Source: Siphonodentalium dalli (taxonomy: Eukaryota > Mollusca > Scaphopoda > Gadilida > Siphonodentaliidae). Taken from it: a stretch of 64,000 nucleotides of DNA. Positions 20,845-31,310 of the stretch are shown here, in pieces (the stretch's first letter is position 1; every line of letters begins with the position of its first letter). The stretch spans positions 3,220,280-3,284,279 of the forward strand of contig CP136064.1 in the NCBI GenBank assembly GCA_032622095.1, written 5' to 3'. The notes under the pieces were generated by a model. The model worked only from the letters and a program-made list of their open reading frames with translations, had not been told where the DNA came from and made no database searches. The position numbers and the translations under genes were made by a program.

Positions 20845-22160
20845 AAAATTGTGTCATAAACTATCAAGACGAAATGCTAAATCTACTCAAAGAGTGGTGA
20901 TGGAACATCAAGTACCACAAAAGGATTCCTCGTATTTGACATCAAGCATTCTGTCAGCTCTGGGTAAGCTTTTCAGGCATACCAAAATGTTTGATTACCC
21001 TTACCAAAGAAAAAGGAAGTAGAGTCGCATCCTTATATCGCATGGAAATGATGGTATATTGGAAGCACCGTTGAATTTTCTGAGCCCATTGAATTGTACA
21101 TATCAACTATGTTGCAGAAAGCATGGAATTTAGACTTGCCGAGAGACACATTTTCAAATCTTTGCATTGGAGTAGCATAGCATGGAGACGTCACAACAGA
21201 ATCACGACAATATCCTTGTCAACAGTACGAACAATAATCGATGAATGAGCATATGAGATATATGTCCGGCTAAGCTACTGTCAGCTTCGAAGATGGTTTC
21301 CCCTGTTATGGTTTCCAATTTAAAGAGACATTCATTGACCAATGCAAACAATTCTTGCTTGTTGGTGGTATTTCTTAGAAAGTCATTCCAATTCGGTGGA
21401 ATTTTGTAATAAGCCACCAATTTACATCAAATCCCACAACCACGTTTATCTCGCGTTCCTGTTTTGATACTGTCCTCTATTTACCTGTCCAAGTCAATTA
21501 TTCTATAATCTGCGAGTTGCATCATAACATATGGAATAAACGTTATGCTGATATACATTAGAATGTGTGCCCGACTTCGGGTGGCAGTAAGTGTATCAGA
21601 ACACCCCGTCGAACACCTTACACTCGACCCTTGGCTTTAGTTCTGCAGTTTCTATGTCGTTTGAATCGGATGGGACCTTCGTGTAGCTTAAGAAGTCACA
21701 TTTATTACCACCCCTCCTTTCGCACACGCTGGTTTTCGTGTGAGAAGAGCATATATTTCTTACGCTACAAACCGATTATTCATCGATTATTGTTCGCACT
21801 GTTGATACATATATGCATGCTATTCTTCAATGCAAATATTTGAAACTGTTTGTCTTTTGACAAGGCTAAATCACATGATGCCTACAACATAGTTGATATG
21901 TGCAATTCAATTGTCTAAACAAATTCAACTGCACTTATATTCAACTGTACCAATATTCCATCCGATATCAGGATAAGACTCAACTTCCTTTTTCTTTGGT
22001 AATGATAAGCGTAATTTTGGGATGCTTGGAAAGCGCCCATGCCTCACAGAATGCTTGATGCCAATTGCGAGGAATCCTTGTGTCGTACTTGATGTCTCAT
22101 CACCACTATTTGGGTGTATTTAGCGTTTCGTCATGATTGTTTATGACAAATCTGTGAACC
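20845..22160. repeat. Diverged inverted repeat, about 0.4-kb arms around a 0.5-kb spacer
   Basis: The left arm (about 20845-21245) is the reverse complement of the right arm (about 21755-22160) at roughly 75% identity. Matching words include GACGAAATGCTAAAT with ATTTAGCGTTTCGTC, AGTGGTGATG with CATCACCACT, and CGAACAATAATCGATGAATG with CGATTATTGTTCG. It may be an old palindromic transposon. No coding capacity seen. Units 3 and 4 retain only the last part of the right arm. Confidence 0.6.
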
Positions 22161-23665
22161 TGACCTCAGTTAACGAAGCTAGACATAAAATGTTCAGGAC
22201 TTGAACATATTCCAACAACGAGGAACATGCTCTTGCAACATGAAAGTCGTGATATATATTATCTGGACTGTAAGCCCCATAGTAGTTGGAAAGTTTCCAG
22301 CACCTGACTTCTTTGGATGGAAATTGATTGACGGTTCTTTTGTTCCTGTATGAATGACAATCCAGAATGCGGCTTGAGAGTGCACAGAGTTGATTAAATG
22401 TGTTTGCAAATCGGTTTGTTCCCGGTGCAAATGTTTAAAAAGCAAAACGTCGATGTATGAAGTTGTGCAGATGTGGTTGTGAGAAGTGAATTGTTCAATT
22501 CAGTTTATTTTAAACAAAGTGCATTTTAAAATTTACTCATTCATCTTCCCACAACAGCACCCCCTGGAGTATATCCCAGCAACAATAGTATACACAAGAT
22601 TACACATATACATGCAATACATTGCAATGATGTACATATTATTGAATCTGGGCTATATTCAAGGGTGCCTTTCATTCCCGCTTGCGTTCGCATGATTGTT
22701 TCATGTTCTGTTGCTGGAATAATTCAGGACACTATATATGTTACAAGGAAACAATATGATTTCTTATTACGACCTCAAATATACTTTCGAGTATACTCTT
22801 CAATCCTTTTGTGTATAATTGGACATATCAACTGAATTTAAATACTGGCAATTTTAATACGAGTCTCGATGATGAAGATATGTTGCAGAATACCTTCCAT
22901 GTGTTCTTGTTTTGTGAACCAAATTGAATTTGACGATTATGGTTTTTGTCATTTGGTGTTTCCTAATTTCGTGGTGAATCCATAACTAAATTGCTTTTTT
23001 ATTTGCAAAGATCTCGATATTCAAATTTTTAATCAATTGATCGAAATATATATTAGTGTCGCAAATAGAATTGAAGACATCAGAGCCATTCATTGTTGGT
23101 TTCTGATCATTTACAAAATGAAACTCTGTCTGAGAATAATTTTGTTCATTTTACATAGCACATATTCTACCTCACATTTGTACCAGAACAAACTATACTA
23201 TTTAGCCTTTAGTGTACATGACTATTTCGCAGAGGTTATTCCATCGAATAATCAACATATTGTTGATATCTTCTCTTATATTATCTCGAAAATTGTAAAG
23301 TATTTAAACAAAAATAAGGCAAAAACCGAATATTTTCATGTTTTGGTCGCCATTTTGGCACCCATCTTCAACAATTGTGGCCATTTTTCAACTAAAAGTG
23401 GGGGCTGTTATTCTACAACAACCATTCTTAGATAATATGGTGGAATTCGTTATGTTTAACATATCAAATTGAGAAGCAAAACTATTAGGTGTACCACCGT
23501 CAAAACGGCTGCCATCTTGGACGCCATCTTGAATTTTCGTTTCTACGTCGGTCAAAAAGTTGGTTCTTGAGAAAATTCCTAGACTAGAGATGCTGTCCTA
23601 CAAGATATTTAAAAATGGCGCTTTTATCCGACTTGTATTGATCAAAACGCTAACTATCTTCACTA
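22161..23665. other. Non-coding flank before RT-A
   Basis: Short frames in both strands show no domain, and they are not kept intact between the copies. At 23340-23540 YY1-like words recur (GCCATTTTGG, GCCATCTTGGACGCCATCTT). Units 3 and 4 lack 317 bp of this stretch (about 22926-23243). Confidence 0.5.
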
Positions 23666-23745
23666 TAGGTTGTCCTACACCAATATGTGGTTTAACGACC
23701 ATTAAAACGTATCTGATCTTATCTTATCTCTCTCACATACACGTA
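23666..23745 (+). repeat. Dispersed 3'-tail-like motif, copy before RT-A
   Basis: TTGTCCTACACCAATATGTG, GGTTTAACGACCATTAAAAC, then TATCTGATCTTATCTTATCT. The repeated pentamers suggest a SINE or LINE 3' end lying immediately upstream of RT-A. Confidence 0.5.
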
Positions 23746-23759
23746 CACATGTATCTCTT

Positions 23760-26723
23760 CCGGTGATCACGTGATCGGTTGGAAGCAACTTTTTCTCGCT
23801 CCGTCATTTTGGTAAAACTTTTGTCAAAAACATCTCTTATCAGATGGATTTCTAAAGAGGACCACGACTAGTCGCCTCCAGCGTGTTCTCCCAAGACCTT
23901 CACTTGGATCTCGAAACCGGCGAGAACCCACGAGACGCCATCTTGGATCTTCTTGGAACCAGGAAGTGAATTTTAAACTTTTAACTTTTATAACTTTTAA
24001 CCTCACAAATTCGAGAATTACTGTGTATATACAACTATGCACATATCATCATCAGATTTTACTGAACTTTTTAAATGAATTACCGACGAGACTGTTTTCC
24101 TCTATGACAGAAATTGCCTGAAATATTATTTATCATGATAAACTCAACTGTGGTATTTGTTTATTTCATATGGACTTTCGGTCAAATCTGTTTCCCCATT
24201 GACCAGTCTTCAGTGATATACGAAGATGATAACATCATAAATACCGAGAAGATTAAGATATTCTGGACAAAATTAAACTAAACACTGACGACATGGGCAT
24301 GATATCAGCCATCCATAAAACTTTTATATCAGGGACAACTGCCATCCCCACCACCCCCTGTGAAAATGGATCTGGAAGATGCCGGTATATCATAAGACTA
24401 CTGATGTTGATATCGGCCGATATTCACACCAATCCTGGCCCTATAAATGAGAAGACTAAAACAAAGAGGATACCTAAAAACCCGTGTACGTCCTGCGGAA
24501 AAAAGCGTCATCAAAACGACTGCGATGCCTGTAATAAATGAACTCATATAAACTCATATATGGCAAGTTGTAATATGTCTTTGGAAAAGTATAATTTACT
24601 ACAGGAAGGGATGATTGACTATAATTTTATGTGTACAGCATGTCTTATCAAACAACTGCCACTTGACTACCACCGATATGATACTCACAATAGCATCGGT
24701 AACAAATCACATGAATGCTTTGCAAGTAAAGGTCTTAAATTAATTCATCTTAATTGTCAAAGTATTTTGCCGAAAATAGATGAGCTAAAGTTTTTTGCCA
24801 TAACCTCCGGAGTATATATTATGGCTTTCTCCGAGACCTGGTTAGATGACTCAATCAGTAATTCAGAAATAGACATACCTGGTCCGCAAATATCGTGATA
24901 GACATACCTGGTTTTTCAATTGTCCGCAAAGATCGTGATAGACAAGGCGGTGGAGTCTGTCTCTACATCCACCAGTCTATCTCTTTCAATGTGAAGACAG
25001 AGTGGAATACCTCGGACATGGAATTATCTTGGCTTCAAATTTTATTACCAAAATCCAAACCCATTCTTGTCGGGGTGTCATGTCGGCCTCCTAAATTGTC
25101 AAATTCTTTAACGAACTGGAAAAATTTGGTCTTGAACATGATTTTATTGATAAAGAAACCATAATACTTTGTGACTTCAACATAAATCAATCAGACAGTT
25201 ACAAGAAAACTTGTTTTCTCAACAAGAATGTTAACGCTTTTAAAAGACTATTTAGCCTCACCCAGATAATTACTGATTTTACAAGGATTAGTCCAACCAA
25301 CCTCATCCTCTCAGATTGATTTGATATTTGTTTCTGACAAAGACAACATATCACACTCAGGGGTTTATGATGTTGGTCTAAGTGGCCATAGTATGATTTT
25401 CTGCATCAGAAAAGTGAAGAAAGAATCACTTGGAAATGGTATATACAAACCGATTAAATTTCGATGTACAAAAGATTATTCACCTGATGGATTTTTATCC
25501 AAACTCCAGATTATGGACTGGTCTCAAGGGTCATGTTGTCAGGATGTCAATAAATCCTGGACAATCTTTAAAGATACGTTAGTATCATGTATTGACTGTA
25601 TTGCACCATTCAAAAATGTCAGGGTCAAACAGAACTCAGTGGATTGGATTGATGGAGAACTTTTGGGGTTCATTAGGGAAAGCGAAGCTGCTCTAAAGAA
25701 ATATAGAAAATCAAAAGCCCTAAATGATTTTGAAACTTTTAAATTCCTTCGGAATAAAGTCCAACATCTGACAAAAAAAGCTAAAGTTTCTTACATTCAG
25801 GATCAAATTGAAGAACACAAAAATGACTCTAAGTCTCTCTGGAAATCTCTCCACAACCTCGGCACACCTTCAAAGTCAAGCAAAAATGTGAGCAATATAA
25901 CATTGAAAATTGACGGCAATATATGCTTTGATAAACTACAAATTGCTCGTAAATTCAACAACTTCTTCAGCCAGATAGCAGTTGATTTGGTTATCAAACT
26001 ACCCAAAGCACCTGGTATCTTTAAAGAAAAGTTTCTGAATAAATTTTATGCCAACTAGATCCATGAAGATGGTTTCTCATTTAAGGAAGTGACGGAAGAA
26101 GATGTTTAAAAAATCATAATGAGTTGCTCTCCATCCAAAGCCACTGGCCCTGACACGATACCGGCAACATTCTTGAGAGATGGCGCTGCCGTTTTATCAC
26201 AACCATCGAAATATTTCATAAATTTATCTATTTGCAATGGTGAAATTCCTGAAGACATAAAGAGGGCTAGGGTGGTCCCCATATACAAGAAGGGCGACAA
26301 GTTGACACCTGGAAATTATCGACCTATCTCTGTACTAAACCTAGCATCTAAAGTTCTTGAACGCCTGATGTATAACCAAATGGAAAGTTATCTGGAATCT
26401 TACAACCTTCTGTACAAGTACCAATCAGGATTTCGACCAGGTTTTTCAACAGACACCAGTAACTTGTACTTAACCGACCTTATAAGTAATCAATTTGATA
26501 AATCAATTTAACTGGTATGATTTTCATTGACCTACAAAATGCCTTTGATACGGTTAACCATGAAATACTCTTAACAAAGCTAAAAACTCTTTGTCTTAAT
26601 AACATCACCCTATCATGCTTCAACTCTTCCGAAAGGAAGAACTCAGGCTGTGGATATTCAGGGCACCTTATCTGAATTTGAATCCGGTGTCTCACAAGGT
26701 TAATTCTTAGGACCATTACTATT
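23760..26723 (+). mobile_element. RT-A: 3'-truncated, inactivated non-LTR retrotransposon
   Basis: The 5' part (about 23760-24290) is non-coding. A frame from 24293 includes the 2A-like LLMLISADIHTNPGP (DIHTNPGP at 24419-24442) and a Cys-rich PHD-like segment (CTSCGKKRHQNDCDACNK). It is interrupted by TGA where a Trp codon is expected. An APE-type endonuclease follows: LIHLNCQSILPKIDEL, AFSETWLDD, GGGVCLYIHQS, CRPP, CDFNI and GLSGHSMIF. The last has Gly where Asp is usual. A partial tandem duplication at about 24875-24915 disrupts this copy alone, and frameshifts lie near 25100 and 25310. The reverse transcriptase has SPSKATGPDTIPATF, RVVPIYKKGD, NYRPISVL, GFRPGFSTD, motif A IFIDLQNAFDTVNH and motif B SGVSQG. 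It stops at GPLL before the catalytic YxDD motif. CR1/Jockey-like by domain order. Confidence 0.85.
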
Positions 26724-28020
26724 GCTGAAGGGGTCACTCTCACCAAAAAAGTGCTGAAGGGTACACAGGGTTTGAAAATGTGCTGATGGGTACACAGGGT
26801 TTGAAAATGTGCTGATGGGTACACATGGGTTTGCGATCGACACGAACACCATTACATAAATTGTGTTTATGAAAGTCTGGCGTCTGTTAGCAGTTTGTTT
26901 TCAGTACATTTTAATATTCATTGGCAGGGGCGGCGGAGCCGGGGGGGGGGCACAGGGGGCACGTGCCTCCCCCACTTTTCCCCCCAATTATGGGTACATA
27001 ATCTTCCAATACTAAATACATTGGAGAAAATAATTTTTGATTCCCAAGAAAACATTCCATTAGTAGACAAATGTGTTTAATCTCATCAGTTATGCCACTA
27101 TGGCTAGCAAGATAGATAGTTAATCCCTTGGTCAGTATTGACACTGTGTCTGAGTAATTGCCCTCTGGGAATTTAACTACAGTCTTTGAGTTCTTTGTAG
27201 ATATCAGGTCTTCTGGGGGACTCCATCATAGCCATGTCTTGGATGCTTGTCTAATTAAAATCACATTCATCATACCAATCAAAGGTTTAAATTTGAGTGT
27301 CTTCAATAAAAGTGCAAACCTGCCAAGGTGGTCAATCTCCTGATATGAGATCACTTGCTATATACAATATCAGTTGATGCTGAGTATTCATTGGAATAAC
27401 TTGACTATGATTTTTATCAACTCAGCTAATTTGTTATTACCGAGAAATAAGAAGAGTTAGAAGTTTACTGTGTACATGCAAGTGTTTGTGTACATATATA
27501 TTATAGTGTTATTTTATATTCAAAGTTACTTGTGATTCTTGTTTCTTCGATATCAACGGTTGTCGTATGTGGAGTGAATTGGATTATACAGTATAATGTA
27601 GACTAATTTCAACATAACATTTATGACAAAAGACGCAGGTTTTAGAAGTTGTATCAACGTCATAGGTCATCTTTCACACATTGGCTGCAACAATAAGTTA
27701 GTATAGCAGAGTAGCATCATTTAAACTCTTTCTTATTTTCTACCTCCATAATGGTACATGCTGTAGACACGAATAACATCATACTAAACAATCTTTGCGC
27801 TGGCGCATATTGGAACAGTTTTCAATTCATGTAGTATTTTTTTTTAAATGGTGCCCCCCCCACCCCCCCCCCCACTTTTTTGTAGCTTCCGCCGCCCCTG
27901 CATATGTTCATTGGAACGTAAACAATTACTCTCTGACAGAAATCATGGCAGATACGAAGACTGAATTTCCTTTATAATGACATTTCAAACCCTGTGTACC
28001 CTTCAGCACATTTTGAAAAT
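26724..28020. mobile_element. Partial MITE-a fused to the RT-A end, carrying a hAT-like insertion
   Basis: GCTGAAGGGGTCACTCTC starts exactly where the reverse transcriptase stops. Internal GATGGGTACACAGGG units follow. The right end is cut at GCACATTTTGAAAATCCCC, after which TCTCTCCCTCCCC leads into unit 3. The same fusion occurs after RT-B and RT-C. Confidence 0.75.
26925..27900. mobile_element. hAT-like non-autonomous element, copy 1 (976 bp)
   Basis: Ends CAGGGGCGGCGGAGCC and TTCCGCCGCCCCTG form a terminal inverted repeat. The empty site after RT-C (about 50783-50790) has one TTCATTGG. Here there are two, at 26917-26924 and 27907-27914, as expected for an 8-bp hAT duplication, although six extra bases (CATATG) separate the right end from its copy. 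It carries long G and C runs near each end and no transposase frame. Confidence 0.65.
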
Positions 28021-28039
28021 CCCCTCTCTCTCCCTCCCC

Positions 28040-28231
28040 TTAGCCTAGCTTCATTAATTATTTTGTATATGGCAAAATTACACAACGTTCAACAATGTTC
28101 CCGTATCGGACAGACCATAACTCTTTGTGGTCACTTGTCTGTGACCTAATATTTCTTTTTGTTTTAAAATACTTTCATGTGAACATTGTGAAGCCGCTTC
28201 AAATCGCACTCGCATTAAATACAACTGTACT
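28040..28231 (+). promoter_or_regulatory. Leader of ZF-3
   Basis: Copy of the ZF-2 leader with an extra GAACATTGTGAAGC near 28180, also present in units 4 and 5. Ends ACTGTACTATGG. Confidence 0.4.
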
Positions 28232-29131
28232 ATGGCTATGTCAGGACCACTGGCAACACACAATAGGATTCACTCTGGCGAACGACCGTATCAGTGCGAT
28301 ATATGCGAGAAATCATTCACTCAATCAAGCTACCTGGCAACGCACAAGAAAATTCACTTCGACGATCGCCCGTATAAATGTGATATATGTCATAAATCAT
28401 TCACCCAGTCAGGAAATTTGACTTCACACATGAGAATCCACTCTGGCGATCGACCGTATCAGTGTGATATATGCGAGAAATCATTCACCACGTCGGGACA
28501 TTTGACTGAACACATGAGAATACACTCTGGCGAACGACCGTATCAGTGTGATATATGCGAGAAAGCATTCACTGCAGCGGGCGCCCTGACGACGCATACT
28601 TTAATTCACACAGGTGATCGCCCGTATAAATGTGATTTATGTATAAAATCGTTCACCACGTCAGGAGATTTGACTTCACACAAGAGAATTCACACTGGAG
28701 TTCGACCGTATCAGTGCGATATATGCGAGAAATCATTCACTCAATCAAGCAACCTGACGACGCATAAGAGAATCCACTTCGACGACCGCCCGTATAAATG
28801 TGATATATGTCATAAATCATTCACACGGTCAGGAGATTTGACTTCACACATGAGAATCCACACTGGCGATCGACCGTATCAGTGCGATATATGCGAGAAA
28901 TCATTCACTCAATCAAGCAACCTGACGACGCATAAGAGAATCCACACCGGAGATCGCCCGTATAAATGTGATATATGTCATAAATCATTCACCCAGTCAG
29001 GAGATTTGACTTCACACATGAGAATCCACTCTGGCGATCGACCATATCAGTGCGATATATGTGAGAAATCATTCACTAAATCAAGCCACATGACGAAGCA
29101 TAAGAGAATCCACTTCGACGACTGCCAGTAG
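28232..29131 (+). CDS. ZF-3: intact 10-finger C2H2 protein (299 aa)
   Basis: A 15-residue lead (MAMSGPLATHNRIHS), whose end LATHNRIH is a relic half finger, precedes ten 28-residue fingers, then DDCQ and TAG. All zinc ligands are present. Fingers alternate between QCDICEK and KCDICHK types, with linkers GERPY, GDRPY, FDDRPY and TGVRPY. The residues at helix positions -1, 2, 3 and 6 differ between fingers (for example QSYT, QGNS, TGHE, AGAT, QSNT, RGDS, KSHK) while the framework is almost fixed. Likely a nuclear DNA-binding protein. No repression or oligomerisation domain is encoded here, so an upstream exon or a bare-finger function is possible. Upstream GTCAG at 28239-28243 could also be a weak acceptor, in which case the ATG is internal. 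Confidence 0.75.
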   Translation: MAMSGPLATHNRIHSGERPYQCDICEKSFTQSSYLATHKKIHFDDRPYKCDICHKSFTQSGNLTSHMRIHSGDRPYQCDICEKSFTTSGHLTEHMRIHSGERPYQCDICEKAFTAAGALTTHTLIHTGDRPYKCDLCIKSFTTSGDLTSHKRIHTGVRPYQCDICEKSFTQSSNLTTHKRIHFDDRPYKCDICHKSFTRSGDLTSHMRIHTGDRPYQCDICEKSFTQSSNLTTHKRIHTGDRPYKCDICHKSFTQSGDLTSHMRIHSGDRPYQCDICEKSFTKSSHMTKHKRIHFDDCQ

Positions 29132-29730
29132 CATATAAACGTATAAGAGAATCCACTCTGGTGATCGTTCGTATATAAATGTGATATTTGTCAAAAATCA
29201 TTCACCGAATCAAACAGTATGACAAAGCATAAGAGATTCCACTCTGTTGATGGCCGAGAAATCATCAACTCAATCAAGCGACCTGAATAAGCATCACTTT
29301 GACGACCGTCCATATAGATGTGATATTTGTGGCAAATAATTCACCTTGTCGTGACCATTGACAACACACAAGATAATTCACACCGGAGATCGACCGTATC
29401 TGTGCGATATATATATGCTATAATCATTAACTCAATCAAGCGACATGAAGAAGCATAACTTTGACGACCGTCCGTTTAGATGTGCTATTTGTGGCAAATC
29501 AATTACCTTGTTGGGACCATTGACAACACACAGGTGTTCGTCCGTATCAGTGCTATATATTTCCGGAAAGCATTGACTACAGTAGGCGCCATGGCGAGGC
29601 ATAAGTTAATTCACACTGGTGATCGACCATATAAATATGATGTTTGTGACAAATCATTTCTGCTGTCGGCAAATTTGACTGTGCACAAAAAAGATTCACA
29701 ATGGCGAACGACCGTAACTTATTACAATGT
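29132..29730 (+). pseudogene. Decayed zinc finger tail of unit 3
   Basis: Finger pieces in several frames with stops. It includes two pseudo-fingers near 29530-29700, where the expected KCDVC is KYDVC (zinc Cys to Tyr) and the end is frameshifted (HKKDSQWRTT). Confidence 0.7.
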
Positions 29731-29810
29731 ATGTCCTCTCTTGATTTTGCAAATACTATGGTATACTGAACCGTGTGAACATACCACACACTCTAAATAA
29801 CACTCACTTA

Positions 29811-30461
29811 AGCCGAAGGGGTCACTCTCACCAAAAAAAGTGCTGATGTGTACACAGGATTTTCAAAATGTGCTGAAGGGTACACAGGGTTTGAAATGTT
29901 ATTCTAAAGAACATTCAGTCTTCGTATCTGCCATGATTTCTGTTAAAGAATAATTGTTTTCGTTCCAATGAATATCAAAATTTATTATATACTTGCCCAT
30001 GAATTATAAGGTTTTAGCAACGAGATATAAGTGATATCCCACTAGTGAGATATAAGTGATATCCCACTGGTGAAATTTATGATGTATTGACATTCATTGG
30101 GGGCCATAGGCAAGTAACTAAAGTATATAATAAACAGAATACAATGTATCCACACTTTTTCAGTGGATATGGATTAAATTTCATTCGTGATGACAAAACA
30201 TTTGAATTTCCACTCGTGGCTAAAGCCACTCGTGGAAATTCAATGTTTTGTCATCACTCATGAGATATAACCCATATCCACTGAAAAAGTGTGGATATTT
30301 TCTATGTACTGAAAACAAACTGCTAGTGGGCGCCAGACTTTCATAAACACAATTTAAGTAATGGTGTTCATACCGATCACAAACCCTGTGTACCCTTCAG
30401 CACATTTTCAAACCCTGTGTACCCTTCAGCACTTTTTTTGGCGAGAGTGACCCCTTCAGCT
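29811..30461. mobile_element. MITE-a of unit 3 with a nested insertion
   Basis: Inverted ends AGCCGAAGGGGTCACTCTC and GAGAGTGACCCCTTCAGCT. The target copies are now TCACTTA and TTACTTA. Carries the nested element at 29981-30303. Confidence 0.75.
29981..30303. mobile_element. Composite palindromic element nested in MITE-a (unit 3)
   Basis: Absent from the MITE-a copies at 1363 and 14110, present in units 3-5. The first part is bounded by TTTATTATATACTT and AAGTATATAATAAA. The second part folds as a long stem with CCACACTTTTTCAGTGGATA against its complement, and ATTTCCACTCGTGGCTAAAG around the loop. The same insert is at about 42426-42748 and 53518-53840. Confidence 0.7.
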
Positions 30462-30516
30462 TTACTTAATATTATATAGTAGATACCGGTATGTATTTAG
30501 TTAAAATTTTAGTTAA

Positions 30517-31032
30517 AGGTGGATTATCTCTTTGTAAACATGTATTATATGGTTACCGGGTGTAAAATATTAGATCTGAATCGAAGACTCCTGTCCGGAA
30601 ATGCTTCTATCGATTAATATTCATTTTATTTCGAATATTTTCTGGTTTAAAAAGGTGTGGTTGTTTAGCTAACGAACAATAGTGGTTACTCTCAACAGAG
30701 ACCATAAATTTTATGGTGTAATTTTGTCACAAATGAACATTAATTATACTCATTATCGCTTATGAGTATGGAATAAAACAATACAACCACTCAATCTTGG
30801 GAATTTGACGTTCGGTACGTAGCCATAGGAATAGCTTAATACTCTGTGTTGCTATATGGTATCACCCGAATGGTTCTAAAAATAGACAAATAAATGGTCC
30901 CAATAAAATATTATAAATAAGATCAATATTAATTGATAGAAGCCTTTCGGGACAGGGGTCTTCAGTTCATATTTATTATTTTATACCCGCGCAACTATAT
31001 CAAATGTGTTATTTAAAAGAGATAATCCATCA
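30517..31032. mobile_element. MITE-b of unit 3
   Basis: 516 bp between TTAA at 30513-30516 and 31033-31036, ends AGGTGGATTATCTC and GAGATAATCCATCA. Confidence 0.7.
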
Positions 31033-31139
31033 TTAATTTCACACCGTCGACCCGTGAAAGAGAATCGGCTTGAATCCAATACTGTGGTGTTATAAACGTT
31101 TCGTTCGTTTCAAAACTTCCTTATTAAATTTTGTTTTTA

Positions 31140-31308
31140 AAACTTTACTTCGTTCATTAAACTTCGTTCTTCATTCATTAAACTTCGTTCTTCGTTCATT
31201 GAACATCGTTCTTCGTTCATTAAACTTCGTTCTTCAAACTTCGTCCATGGTTCAATAAACTTCGTTCTTCGTTCATTAAACTTCGTTCTTCGTTCATTAA
31301 ACTTCTAG
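31140..31308 (+). repeat. 21-bp minisatellite, unit 3
   Basis: Same TTCGTTCATTAAACTTCGTT unit as unit 2 but one or two units shorter. Immediately left of the foldback element. Confidence 0.8.
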
Positions 31309-31310
31309 AG

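Larger units (their letters stand above)
11042..28039 (+). repeat. Cassette unit 2 (longest copy)
   Basis: Contains ZF-2, MITE-a, MITE-b, the minisatellite, an expanded foldback element, a 1.9-kb stretch missing from units 3 and 4 (20089-21968), RT-A, partial MITE-a and a hAT-like element. Its ATG is 16.8 kb from that of ZF-3, against 11.4 kb between later units. Confidence 0.85.

Noticed and set aside
22194-22445. Minus-strand frame of 83 residues repeated in three units
   Set aside because: It is frameshifted in unit 3 and resembles no known domain; repeated only because the flank is duplicated.
23037-23435. 132-residue plus-strand frame before RT-A
   Set aside because: Low-complexity hydrophobic AT-driven composition, and most of it is deleted in units 3 and 4.
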